A stretch of 64,000 nucleotides of DNA, from contig CAYVOK010000003.1 of NCBI GenBank assembly GCA_964453335.1, forward strand, positions 1 through 64,000, given 5' to 3'. Of the stretch, positions 51,068-59,123 are shown piece by piece (position 1 is the first letter of the stretch; every line of letters begins with the position of its first letter). Both the position numbers and the translations under genes were made by a program. Below the pieces are notes generated by a model. It was not told the DNA's origin, searched no databases, and worked only from the letters and a program-made list of their open reading frames with translations. The DNA comes from VGBO01 sp964453335 (GTDB lineage Bacteria; Actinomycetota; Acidimicrobiia; Acidimicrobiales; CAIXPF01).

Positions 51068-51757
51068 GTGTTCATACCCGCTCTCCTCCGACGCACGACG
51101 AAGCCGGTCGTGCTCGTCGGCGCGGCGATGCTCCTGCTGTCGGGCTGTCTGCGCTACGAGTTCGACGCCGACATCAGCGACGCTGGAACGGTCGATCTCG
51201 ACGTCGTCGTCGCCGTGCAGAAGTCCGCCGCAGGCGGTCTCCTCGACGAGACGCTCGAGAGCGGCTGCGGCGGGATCTCCGACGGCGCCGCCTTCACCGC
51301 GCGCCAGCAGCCGTACAAGGACGGGGACTGGACGGGGTTCCGCTGCATCGCCGAGGACATCACGATCGCCCAGTTCGAGGACTATCTGAACGGCACCGAC
51401 GGGACGAACGACTGGACCATCACCCAGAAGGACGGCAGGACGGTGCTCGATGCGCGCATCCGTCCGGGTGATCCCGATGCCACCGCCGAGGGTGGCGAAG
51501 CGCTCCTGTCTGCCGTCACGCTCACCTTCCGCTTCACCGCACCNNNNNNNNNNNNNNNNNNNNNNNNNNNNNNNNNNNNNNNNNNNNNNNNNNNNNNNNN
51601 NNNNNNNNNNNNNNNNNNNNNNNNNNNNNNNNNNNNNNNNNNNGCGCCGCCGCCACCCCCGCCGCCGCCTGTCGCGCCGCCGCCTCCCGCAGCCCCGCCG
51701 GCCGGCGGTCCGGGAACCGTGTTCGCGCCAGAACCGCCGTCGCCACCGCAGCAGTGA
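51068..51757 (+). CDS. LppM-like lipoprotein with a proline-rich tail (contains an assembly gap)
   Basis: Lipoprotein with a basic n-region, hydrophobic core and lipobox LLSGC (Cys27), followed by LRYEFDADISDAGTVDLDVVVAVQ, which resembles the start of LppM/DUF3153 proteins. Two further Cys (SGCGGIS; FRCIAED) could pair. After residue 158 comes 100 N and then a Pro/Ala-rich tail (runs of Pro, with VAPPPPAAPP). Typical LppM proteins end in a membrane helix, not seen here. True length is unknown because the gap lies in low-complexity sequence. The GTG has GAGGTG five bases upstream, and the stop overlaps menE as GTGA. Confidence 0.7.
   Translation: MFIPALLRRTTKPVVLVGAAMLLLSGCLRYEFDADISDAGTVDLDVVVAVQKSAAGGLLDETLESGCGGISDGAAFTARQQPYKDGDWTGFRCIAEDITIAQFEDYLNGTDGTNDWTITQKDGRTVLDARIRPGDPDATAEGGEALLSAVTLTFRFTAXXXXXXXXXXXXXXXXXXXXXXXXXXXXXXXXXXAPPPPPPPPVAPPPPAAPPAGGPGTVFAPEPPSPPQQ
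51544..51643. other. Assembly gap of 100 N in a proline-rich coding region
   Basis: Unlike the other two gaps, the flanks share no duplicate. The sequence after it is a GC-only proline-codon run, so assembly likely failed in low complexity and the missing length is unknown. Confidence 0.99.
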
Positions 51758-52872
51758 GCGACCTCGTCGCGGTCGCGCTGCCCGGTGGCGACGAGTTCGT
51801 CACCACCCTGCGGCGAGTCTGGGACGACGGTGACGCCGTCCTCCCCGTCGACCTGCGGCTCCCCGCGCCGGCGCGTGAGCGCCTGCTCGCAGCGCTCCGC
51901 CCAGCCCGCGTCGTCGACGCGTCAGGCACGTCCAGACGCGCCGATGCCGTGCCTGTGCTCGACGGTGACGCGCTCGTCATCGCCACGTCTGGGACCACCG
52001 GCACCCCGAAAGGCGTCGTGCTCACCCACGACGCCGTGCGGGCGTCGGCGGCAGCCACGACCGAACGCCTCGCCGTCGACCCGGACCGGCACCACTGGCT
52101 CGCCTGCCTGCCGCTCGCACACATCGGCGGGCTGTCCGTCGTCTGTCGTGCCCTGCTCAGCGGCACCCGGCTCACCGTGCACCCGGGCTTCGACGCTGCA
52201 GCGGTGCAGGCCGTCGGCGCGACCCACGTGTCGCTCGTCCCCACCGCACTCGGCCGGATCGACCCGGCACGGTTCACCTGCATCGTGCTCGGCGGGGCGG
52301 CTCCCCCGACCGACCTCCCGCCGAACGTCGTGTGCACCTACGGGATGACCGAGACGGGCAGCGGCATCGTCTACGACGGCGTGCCGCTCACCGGGGTGGG
52401 CATCCGGGCCGTCGACGGTGAACTACACGTCCGCGGCCCGATGCTGTTGCGCGCCTACCGCGACGGCACCTCACCCGAGGGGGTCGACCCGACCGTCGAC
52501 GGCTGGCTCGCGACGGGTGACGCAGGCGCGGTCGAGGCCGACGGCACCGTGCGCGTCTTCGGGCGGTCGGGGGACGTCATCGTCACCGGGGCGCAGAAGG
52601 TGTGGCCCGACCCGGTCGAGGCGGTCCTCGGGCGGGTGCCCGGCGTCGCCGAGGTCGCCGTCATCGGCCGACCGGATCCCGAGTGGGGTGCGGTCGTCAC
52701 CGCGGTCGTCGTGCCCACCGACGCAGGGCGGCCCCCTGCGCTCACCGATCTGCAGGCCGCCGTGCGCGCCGAACTGGCGCCCTACTGCATCCCTCGGCGG
52801 ATCGAACTCGTGGACGCCCTCCCCCGCACCGCGCTCGGCAAGGTGCAGCGGGGGCGCCTCCGGGAGGGGTGA
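51754..52872 (+). CDS. menE: o-Succinylbenzoate-CoA ligase
   Basis: Activates o-succinylbenzoate for ring closure in menaquinone synthesis. A short ANL enzyme (372 residues) typical of actinobacterial MenE: P-loop ATSGTTGTPKGVVLTH at 77-92, PLAHIGGLSVV, CTYGMTETGSG, GWLATGDAG, and the C-terminal hinge and lysine segment RTALGKVQRGRL. The GTG start overlaps the lipoprotein stop. Only menB and menC, and any regulator, are missing from this men set. Confidence 0.9.
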   Translation: MSDLVAVALPGGDEFVTTLRRVWDDGDAVLPVDLRLPAPARERLLAALRPARVVDASGTSRRADAVPVLDGDALVIATSGTTGTPKGVVLTHDAVRASAAATTERLAVDPDRHHWLACLPLAHIGGLSVVCRALLSGTRLTVHPGFDAAAVQAVGATHVSLVPTALGRIDPARFTCIVLGGAAPPTDLPPNVVCTYGMTETGSGIVYDGVPLTGVGIRAVDGELHVRGPMLLRAYRDGTSPEGVDPTVDGWLATGDAGAVEADGTVRVFGRSGDVIVTGAQKVWPDPVEAVLGRVPGVAEVAVIGRPDPEWGAVVTAVVVPTDAGRPPALTDLQAAVRAELAPYCIPRRIELVDALPRTALGKVQRGRLREG

Positions 52873-52879
52873 CCTCCCG
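52861..52879. terminator. Hairpin at the menE-thiolase convergent junction
   Basis: Stem CGGGAGG/CCTCCCG (7 bp) with a 5-base loop GGTGA that contains the menE stop codon. No T-tract. The stop-codon-in-loop layout matches the fabF/fabZ hairpin. Confidence 0.35.
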
Positions 52880-52884
52880 CCGGC

Positions 52885-54090
52885 TCAGAGGCCCGAACGC
52901 TCGAGGATGTGGATCGCGCAGGCGGATCCGAGCCCGATCACGTGCGTCATGCCGACCTTCGCGTCGGGGATCTGCCGGTCACCGGCCTCACCGCGCAGGT
53001 GCGTGGTGACCTCGTAGATGTTGGCGATACCGGTTGCGCCGAGCGGGTGCCCCTTGGAGAGCAGACCACCGGACACGTTCACCGGGATCTCGCCGTCGCG
53101 CCACGGGCCCCGCTTGTCGATCCACTCGCCTGCGCCGCCGCGCTCGCACAGCGACAGGTTGTCGTAGTGGATGAGCTCGGCGGTCGCGAAGCAGTCGTGC
53201 AACTCGACGAGGTCGAGATCCTTCGGCGACACACCGGCGAGCTCGTAGGCACGGTCGGCTGCCTGCCGGGTGAGCGTGTTCACATCCGGCTGGACCTGCG
53301 ACGTCGGCGTCCACGGGTCGGAATTGAGCACCGACGCCGAGATCTTCACGGCCCGCCGCTGCTGTTCGGCCGAGAGGGTGCGCAGCCGCTCACCGCTGAC
53401 GAGGACCGCCGCAGCCGCACCGTCGGTGGTCGGGCAGCACATCATCAGCGTGTTCGGGTACGAGATCATCTCCGCACCCATGACCTCCTCGAGCGTGAAC
53501 TCCTTCTGGTAGTGCGCCAGGGGGTTCAGCACCGAGTGGGCGTGGTTCTTCTGGGCGACCTTCGCGAACTGCTCGAAACCGACACCGTCGTTCTCGTACG
53601 CGTACTCCATGCCCGCCTGCGCGAACACGCCCGGCATCAGACCGGTGCCGAGCACACCCTCGGTCTGCAGCACGCCGCCGTAGCGACCGCTCGGCTCGAA
53701 GACCTTCTCGTCACGCTTCGCACGGTTCGCCGCACCGAGCAGACCCTGCTTGCCCATCTGCTCGACACCGACGGCGAGACCCATGTCGCACTCGCCGGCC
53801 TTGATGGCGAGGTACGCAGTGCGGAACGCGGTGGCGCCGGTCGCGCATGCGTTCGCGACGTTGTACACCGGGATGCCGGTCTGGCCGATCTGCTTGAGGA
53901 TCCGCTGCCCGACACCGGCGTTCGACTGGTTCAGGTTCCCGCAGCCGAAGATGCCGACGTCGTCGATGTGCACCCCGCCGTCGGCGAGCGCACCCATCGC
54001 CGCGGTGGCACCGAGGTCGATCAGGTCCTGGTCCTTGTACCGACCGAACTTGGTCATATGGGTGCCGAGCACCCAGATGTCGTCGCTCAT
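52885..54090 (-). CDS. Thiolase-family protein (SCP-x/lipid-transfer type)
   Basis: A 401-residue thiolase-fold enzyme of the nondecarboxylating SCP2/Ltp group. Cys82 in VANACATGATAF is the nucleophile; LVELHDCFATAE, SKGHPLGATG and GLGSACAIHILE supply the other active-site parts. The HDCFA version and the adjoining DUF35 gene are typical of acyl-CoA lyases and retro-aldolases of the Ltp type rather than acetoacetyl-CoA thiolases. It follows the DUF35 gene by 14 bases. Sterol or fatty acyl side-chain breakdown is the best guess. Confidence 0.88.
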   Translation of the reverse strand: MSDDIWVLGTHMTKFGRYKDQDLIDLGATAAMGALADGGVHIDDVGIFGCGNLNQSNAGVGQRILKQIGQTGIPVYNVANACATGATAFRTAYLAIKAGECDMGLAVGVEQMGKQGLLGAANRAKRDEKVFEPSGRYGGVLQTEGVLGTGLMPGVFAQAGMEYAYENDGVGFEQFAKVAQKNHAHSVLNPLAHYQKEFTLEEVMGAEMISYPNTLMMCCPTTDGAAAAVLVSGERLRTLSAEQQRRAVKISASVLNSDPWTPTSQVQPDVNTLTRQAADRAYELAGVSPKDLDLVELHDCFATAELIHYDNLSLCERGGAGEWIDKRGPWRDGEIPVNVSGGLLSKGHPLGATGIANIYEVTTHLRGEAGDRQIPDAKVGMTHVIGLGSACAIHILERSGL

Positions 54091-54104
54091 GTCCGCTCCC
54101 CCGC

Positions 54105-54503
54105 TCAGTTCGCCGGCTCGAACCCGAAGGCTACGCACTCGACACCACGGCTGTCGGTGTCCACCACGAACGTGGTCAACCGCACGGGCATACCGAGTCG
54201 CACCTTCTCCGGGGTCGGGTCGGTGTTGACGATGTTGGACTTCACCGTCATGCCGCCGTCGAGGTCGACGAGTGCGGACACGTACGGCGTCGGGACACCG
54301 GGGGCGGCCCGGTGCACGATCGTGAAACTGCGGACCTTGCCGGATCGACCGAGCGGGTCGCGCCGGAACTCGGTACCCGCGCAGGAGGCGCAGGCGTTCC
54401 GCCGGTCGAAGAATCGGGCGCCGCACGCCACGCACGTGTTCACGACGAGGTGCGGGTCGGCGTCGAGCACGAGGTAGTCGACCATGGGGATCTGCGAAGC
54501 CAT
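54105..54503 (-). CDS. DUF35 OB-fold protein with rubredoxin-like zinc ribbon
   Basis: A 132-residue partner protein: a zinc ribbon of Cys24, Cys27, Cys38 and Cys41, then an OB fold (SGKVRSFTIVHRAAPGVPTPYVSALVDLDGG; GMPVRLTTFV). DUF35 proteins bind acyl-CoA and complex with thiolase-like enzymes such as Ltp2 in steroid degradation. The ATG is six bases after a TAGGGT box whose TAG is the upstream gene's stop. Thiolase follows directly. Confidence 0.9.
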   Translation of the reverse strand: MASQIPMVDYLVLDADPHLVVNTCVACGARFFDRRNACASCAGTEFRRDPLGRSGKVRSFTIVHRAAPGVPTPYVSALVDLDGGMTVKSNIVNTDPTPEKVRLGMPVRLTTFVVDTDSRGVECVAFGFEPAN

Positions 54504-54509
54504 TGCCGG

Positions 54510-54515
54510 ACCCTA
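54510..54515 (-). promoter_or_regulatory. Putative -10 box made from the ycaQ-like stop codon
   Basis: TAGGGT on the minus strand; TAG is the stop of the glycosylase gene and the hexamer ends six bases before the DUF35 ATG. Same sequence and spacing as hisA/hisF. Confidence 0.5.
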
Positions 54516-55721
54516 CCGCCCGGCGACGGCGGCCGTCAGCAGTCCGGCGAGGTCGCCGCGCCGGGCGACGTGCACGACGTCGAGGCCCAGCCACGCGGCC
54601 AACCGCGCGAGCTCCGCCGCGAGACGCACGGCGACCGCTGCGGCGTCGACGTCGGGTTCCGCATACGCGCCGAGCACCGCGAGCACGCCGGCCCGACGGT
54701 CGGCCCGCAGGTCGACACGGGCGACGAGCGAGTCGCCGCACAGGAACGGGAGCACGTAGTAGCCGTGCACTCGTCGCTCGGCGGGCGTGTACAGCTCGAG
54801 GCGGTACCGGAACCCGAAGAGGCGTTCCGTGCGCGCCCGCTCCCACACGAGGGAGTCGAACGGCGAGACGAGCGCGGTCGCGTCGACCGCACGGGGCAGG
54901 CGTGCCGTCGGAGCGAGATATGCGGGTTCCCGCCAACCCTCCACCCGCACCTCGGTGAGTGCACCGTCCTCGACGAGGTCGGCCACGAGCGGGCGGGCGA
55001 CCGGCCGCGGGATCCGGAAGTAGTCGGCGAGATCACCGACGGTGCCGACCCCGAGTGCTCCCGCCGCCCGCCGCAGCAGCGCACGCCGTGCGTCATCGGG
55101 GTCCGGGGTCGGAGCGGCGAGCACCGCAGCGGGCACGACCCGTTCGGTGAGCTCGTAGCGGCGCTCGAAGGTCGGGCTGCGACGGGCGGTCACCGCACCG
55201 GTCCAGAACAGGTACTCGAGCGCCCGTTTCGCCTCCGACCACCCCCACCACGGCCCCGTCCGGCCGCCGCCCATCCCGATCTCGCCGGCACCGATGGGAC
55301 CGCGGCGGCCGACCTCGGCAAGCACGTCGGCGACGAACCCCGGGCGACGCCGGGCGAGCGCGACGAGCCCCTTCCACGCCGCACCGTCGGCGGCGGCCGC
55401 CATGCGGTGGCGGAGCAGCGGGTGCGCGTCGACGGGCAGGAAGCTCGCCTCGTGCCCCCAGTACTCGAACGCCTCCCCGCGCCACGACGCGGCCACGAGG
55501 CTGTCCCGCGGGTGCGCGCCGAGCCGGGAGAAGAGCGGGAGCTCGTGCGAACGGACCAGCACGTTGACCGAGTCGATCTGCACCACGCCGAGCCGACCGA
55601 ACACGGTGCGGACCGAACGCCGGTCGGCACCGGCCGCAGGCCGCGCCCGGTCGAACCCCTGCGCGGCGAGCGCGATGCGCCGCGCCTCGGCACGGTCGAG
55701 GGTGCCGCTCCGACGGCTCAC
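54513..55721 (-). CDS. YcaQ-family winged-helix DNA glycosylase
   Basis: A 402-residue HTH_42 protein. This fold includes E. coli YcaQ and Streptomyces AlkZ, glycosylases that unhook interstrand crosslinks. Visible are RLGVVQIDSVNVLVRSHELPLFSRLG with Gln48-x-Asp50, the motif used by YcaQ, then WGHEASFLPVD, FLWTGAVTARR, SPFDSLVWERARTERLFGFRYRLE and a C-terminal EPDVDAAAV region. The GTG start overlaps the nitroreductase stop as GTGA. It ends in TAG, which forms part of the next promoter hexamer. Confidence 0.85.
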   Translation of the reverse strand: MSRRSGTLDRAEARRIALAAQGFDRARPAAGADRRSVRTVFGRLGVVQIDSVNVLVRSHELPLFSRLGAHPRDSLVAASWRGEAFEYWGHEASFLPVDAHPLLRHRMAAAADGAAWKGLVALARRRPGFVADVLAEVGRRGPIGAGEIGMGGGRTGPWWGWSEAKRALEYLFWTGAVTARRSPTFERRYELTERVVPAAVLAAPTPDPDDARRALLRRAAGALGVGTVGDLADYFRIPRPVARPLVADLVEDGALTEVRVEGWREPAYLAPTARLPRAVDATALVSPFDSLVWERARTERLFGFRYRLELYTPAERRVHGYYVLPFLCGDSLVARVDLRADRRAGVLAVLGAYAEPDVDAAAVAVRLAAELARLAAWLGLDVVHVARRGDLAGLLTAAVAGR

Positions 55722-56395
55722 GCCGGGTCCGGGTCCGAGCGGAACCCGCCACGGTGCACGACGTCGGCGAGGGGACGACGTGGACGTCGGGCCGACGCTC
55801 GGGCCGACGCCCCGGCGTCAGGGCCGGGTCGGCCGAGCGCGACCGTGCCGATGGGCTGACGGTCCTCGGGGATGCCGAGCGCCGCCCGGACGGCGGCCTC
55901 CTTGCCGAACATCCCGAAGTAGCAGGCGCCGAGGCCGGCGTCGGTGGCGGCGAGCAGCAGGTTCTGGGTCGCCATCGCCGTGTCGAGCAGCCAGTACGGG
56001 ACCGGCCACGCGGACGCCGCGTCGCCGAGACCGCGGCGTTCGTCATCGGGGGCGGCGCGCCGGCCGCGCTTGTCGTCCTCGGCGTAACGACGGACGTAGG
56101 CGTCGGGGTCGGCGCAGGGGACGACGAGCACGGGGGCCCGCAGCAGACCAGGCCAGGGGAACCCCGCCGGGTCGGGCAGCGACGCCGCCCAGTACCGACC
56201 GGTCTGCTCGGGGCCCTCGAGGACCACGAAGTCCCACCCCTGCGCGTTCCCGGCGGACGGCGCCCGGCGGGCGAGGTCGATGAGCCCGTCGACGAGGGCC
56301 GAGTCGAGCGGGTCGGCGAGGAAGTCCCGGGTCATCCGCCGGGCACGCACCACGGCGGCGAAGTCCACGACCTCAGGCTCCGGTACGGGCGGCAT
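55718..56395 (-). CDS. Nitroreductase-family flavoprotein
   Basis: A 225-residue FMN-dependent oxidoreductase: RARRMTRDF and RAPSAGNAQGWDFVVLE at the FMN phosphate site, TAMATQNLLLAATDAGLGACYFGMF, and IGTVALGRP at the end, followed by a basic, Ala/Arg-rich tail. The ATG at 56395 overlaps the upstream gene by 23 bases; a GTG nine codons later with GGAG upstream is an alternative. Natural substrate unknown. Confidence 0.87.
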   Translation of the reverse strand: MPPVPEPEVVDFAAVVRARRMTRDFLADPLDSALVDGLIDLARRAPSAGNAQGWDFVVLEGPEQTGRYWAASLPDPAGFPWPGLLRAPVLVVPCADPDAYVRRYAEDDKRGRRAAPDDERRGLGDAASAWPVPYWLLDTAMATQNLLLAATDAGLGACYFGMFGKEAAVRAALGIPEDRQPIGTVALGRPGPDAGASARASARRPRRPLADVVHRGGFRSDPDPA

Positions 56396-57446
56396 GGCGG
56401 CGCAGGGCGTCGCGTGCCTCCTCGGCGAGGCGACAGACGATGTCCCCCGCCCCTTCGACCACGTCGATCGCCCAGGCCCCCTGCCCGCACGGCATCGAGC
56501 CGACGTCGGTGATCCCGTCGCGTCGGGCGACGACGTAGACGTCCTTGGAGTTCTTGAACTGGCGGGGGAAGGGGAGGATGTCCTGGGGTCGGGCCTCCCA
56601 GTCGTCGGTCCAACGGTTGCGGATCGCGCGCATCGGCTTGCCCGAGTACGACCGGGTGATGAGGGTCGAGTCCTCGTTCGCACCGACGATCGCCGCCTTG
56701 TAGTTGTCGTGCGCGAACGCCTCGCGGCTCGCGACGAACCGCGTCCCGAGCCACACGCCCTCCGCACCCATCGCAAGTGCGGCGGCGATGCCGGCACCCG
56801 TCGCGATGCCGCCCGCCGCGAGCACCGGGACGTCGCCGACCGCCTCGACGCACGCCGGCACGATCGCCGACGTCGCGACCCGGGACGTGTGGCCGCCACC
56901 CTCGGTGCCCTGCGCGATCACGATGTCCGCACCGGCGGCGGCCACCTTCGCCGCGGCCCGCGCCGTGCCGACGAGCCCCATGACGACCGTGCCGTTGCGG
57001 TGCAGCAGGTCGACCCAGGGGCCGGGGTTGCCGAGACCCGCCGCGAACACCGGCGGCGCCTCCTCGAGCACGATCTGCATGAGCTCCTCGGGCCGCACGG
57101 GGCGACCGTCCTTGCCGACCGCGAACTCGCCGAAACCGTCGTCGAGCTCTGCGGGGTCGACGACGGGGCGTTCGTGCGGCGGGCGGGCCGGCAGCACCTC
57201 ACCCGTCGTCTGCACGGGGAGCAGCAGGTCGACGCCGAAGGGGCGGTCGGTCAGCTCCCGCACCCGACGGATCTCGTGACGCAGCCGTTCCGGTGCGAAC
57301 CCCGCACCACCGAGCACACCGAGGCCGCCGGCCTCCGACACCGCGGCGACGAGCTCGGCCCGGGCCACGTACCCCATTCCCGCCTGCACGATCGGGACCT
57401 CGATCCCCAACAGGTCGCAGATCCTCGTACGCAGCGGGTCGGTCAC
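56373..57446 (-). CDS. Nitronate monooxygenase / 2-nitropropane dioxygenase-like protein
   Basis: A 357-residue FMN TIM barrel: IVQAGMGYVARAELVAAVSEAGGLGVLGG, IAQGTEGGGHTSR and VLAAGGIATGAGIAAALAMGAEGVWLGTRF. The catalytic His of nitronate monooxygenases is matched by GGGH in the third segment. Many such proteins, including those near thiolases, may act on other CoA or nitro substrates. The GTG has GGAGG six bases upstream. Coupled to the nitroreductase. Confidence 0.88.
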   Translation of the reverse strand: MTDPLRTRICDLLGIEVPIVQAGMGYVARAELVAAVSEAGGLGVLGGAGFAPERLRHEIRRVRELTDRPFGVDLLLPVQTTGEVLPARPPHERPVVDPAELDDGFGEFAVGKDGRPVRPEELMQIVLEEAPPVFAAGLGNPGPWVDLLHRNGTVVMGLVGTARAAAKVAAAGADIVIAQGTEGGGHTSRVATSAIVPACVEAVGDVPVLAAGGIATGAGIAAALAMGAEGVWLGTRFVASREAFAHDNYKAAIVGANEDSTLITRSYSGKPMRAIRNRWTDDWEARPQDILPFPRQFKNSKDVYVVARRDGITDVGSMPCGQGAWAIDVVEGAGDIVCRLAEEARDALRRHAARTGA

Positions 57447-57458
57447 CAGGGTCCTCCG

Positions 57459-58295
57459 TCAGATCCGGACGAGCGGGGCGGGCAGCCCGGGCACGTCGAC
57501 CCGGGTGCGGAACACCGTGCCGGCCCGTTCCGGGTGGTCGGTGTTGTCGGCGGTCACGATGTACAGGTCACGGCGGTCGGCACCACCGAAGCACAGCGAG
57601 GTGACCATGCGCGCCGGTACGGGGATGCGGGCGGCCTCGGTGCCGTCCGGGCGGAACGCCCGCACGGACCGCGACCCGGACACGTCGGCGACCCACAGCA
57701 CGCCGTCCTCGTCGACCGCGAGCCCGTCGGGCTGCAGGTCGTCCACCTGCACGGCGAACCGCCGGCCCCGCACGGAGCCGTCGGCGCCGTAGTCGTGGGC
57801 ACACACGCCGTTGCTCGCCGTGTCGGCGTGGTAGAGCACCGTCCCGTCGGGCGAGAACCCGATGCCGTTCGACAGCAGGACCCCGCCGTAGAGCTCGGTG
57901 GCGACGCCCTCTGCGTCGATCCGCCACGCCTCACCGGGCGTACGTGCACCGCCCTCGTCGAAGGGGTCGGTCCGCAGGGTCCCGACGACGACCCGTCCCG
58001 CCGGGTCGGCCATCAGGTCGTTGATCCCCGGGGCGTCGAACCGATGGAGCAACCGGCTCGCACCGTCGCGCACGTGGGACACGTCACGACCGCCGATGAC
58101 GATCCCGCCGTCGGCGTGGAGCGCGATGCCGCCGACCCCGCGCCGCTTCGGCACGACCGTGTGCAGTGTGCCGTCGGGGGTCCGACAGAACACACCACCG
58201 TTCGGTACGTCGGCGAAGTAGAGACGGTCGTCCCCGTCGACACGTGGCCCTTCGAGCAGGCCGAAGCCCCACACGAGCGGTTCGAGGTCGGTCAC
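57459..58295 (-). CDS. SMP-30/gluconolactonase-type hydrolase
   Basis: A 278-residue six-bladed beta-propeller lactonase. Metal ligands are suggested by LLEGPRVDG (Glu), GINDLMADPAG (Asn), LSNGIGFSPDG (Asn) and PDGLAVDEDG (Asp). The GTG has GGGAGG four bases upstream. Followed after 12 bases by the nitronate monooxygenase gene, so it is likely in the same unit. Substrate could be any sugar or aliphatic lactone. Confidence 0.87.
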   Translation of the reverse strand: MTDLEPLVWGFGLLEGPRVDGDDRLYFADVPNGGVFCRTPDGTLHTVVPKRRGVGGIALHADGGIVIGGRDVSHVRDGASRLLHRFDAPGINDLMADPAGRVVVGTLRTDPFDEGGARTPGEAWRIDAEGVATELYGGVLLSNGIGFSPDGTVLYHADTASNGVCAHDYGADGSVRGRRFAVQVDDLQPDGLAVDEDGVLWVADVSGSRSVRAFRPDGTEAARIPVPARMVTSLCFGGADRRDLYIVTADNTDHPERAGTVFRTRVDVPGLPAPLVRI

Positions 58296-58332
58296 GGTCC
58301 CTCCCCCCGGGCCGTCGTCGGACGATCAGCCG

Positions 58333-59016
58333 TCAGCGTGACGCCTTGAGCAGGGCGTCGAGGTCCTCGGCCATGGCCCAGCCGAAGACGATCATCGCCC
58401 CACCACCGGCGACGTCCACGTCGCCGAAGAGCTTCGCCACCGCACGGTCGACCTTGCGCCGGTCGGCGACGTCGAAGTCGAGCGCGAGGGGCAACGACCC
58501 GTCACCCGTGGCGATGAACGTGCGGTCTTCGTAGTTGCCGGCGTCGATCCCGAACCGCTTGGCGAGCCGTCGACCCCAGGCCCGCTCCTCACCGGAGGCC
58601 TTGTGGCCGGGCCGGGGGACGATGTCCTGGAGGGTGGAGAACGCCTCGAACCCGCCTGCGCAGCGGAGGCGGGTGCCGACGAGCACGTCCTCGTCGGGGA
58701 AGGCGAGCACGGCACGGCGGAGCTGGTCGCGCATCATCGTCGCGAGCACGTCCGCGCAGTCGGCCGCACGGCCGACCGCAGCGAGCCCGATCAGCACGCT
58801 CGGCGTGCCCCCGATGCGCTCGAGGGTGCAGAACGAGTAGCCGCGCAGCACGTCGTCGTCACCCCGCGCGAGCGTGACGAGCACCCACGCCTCAGCCTGC
58901 TTGGACAGCGTGCCGATCTCGTAGGGCGAGCCCGAGCCACCGGGCAGCTCTGCCATCTCCGCAAGGTCAGCGTCGCTGAGAGCGGTGCAGTCCTTGGTCA
59001 CGATGCGAATCGCCAT
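58333..59016 (-). CDS. Conserved-looking protein of unknown function
   Basis: A 227-residue soluble protein that I do not recognise. The first 140 residues (IRIVTKDCTALSDADLAEMAEL; YEIGTLSKQAEAWVLVTLARGDD; LRGYSFCTLERIGGTPSVLIGLAAV) alternate strands and helices and might form an acetyltransferase-like or related alpha/beta fold. The last third (RLAKRFGIDAGNYEDRTFIATGDG; DVADRRKVDRAVAKLFGDVDV) looks like a second small domain. The ATG at 59016 has GGGGG six bases upstream. It lies between dnaE and the SMP-30 gene on the same strand, 107 bases past dnaE. Confidence 0.75.
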   Translation of the reverse strand: MAIRIVTKDCTALSDADLAEMAELPGGSGSPYEIGTLSKQAEAWVLVTLARGDDDVLRGYSFCTLERIGGTPSVLIGLAAVGRAADCADVLATMMRDQLRRAVLAFPDEDVLVGTRLRCAGGFEAFSTLQDIVPRPGHKASGEERAWGRRLAKRFGIDAGNYEDRTFIATGDGSLPLALDFDVADRRKVDRAVAKLFGDVDVAGGGAMIVFGWAMAEDLDALLKASR

Positions 59017-59123
59017 GAACCCCCAGCCCCCAGCGGTCTCGCGCGACACGTTGCGCCCTCTAGTTCAGTCGCTCCCGGACCCGGCGCGCAAACCAGCACC
59101 CCGGCGACGCCGTACGACCCCGT

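Noticed and set aside
51644..51757. Proline-codon run as a DNA repeat element
   Set aside because: It stays in frame with the lipoprotein and reads as an irregular Pro/Ala/Gly tail, so it is coding low complexity rather than a separate repeat.
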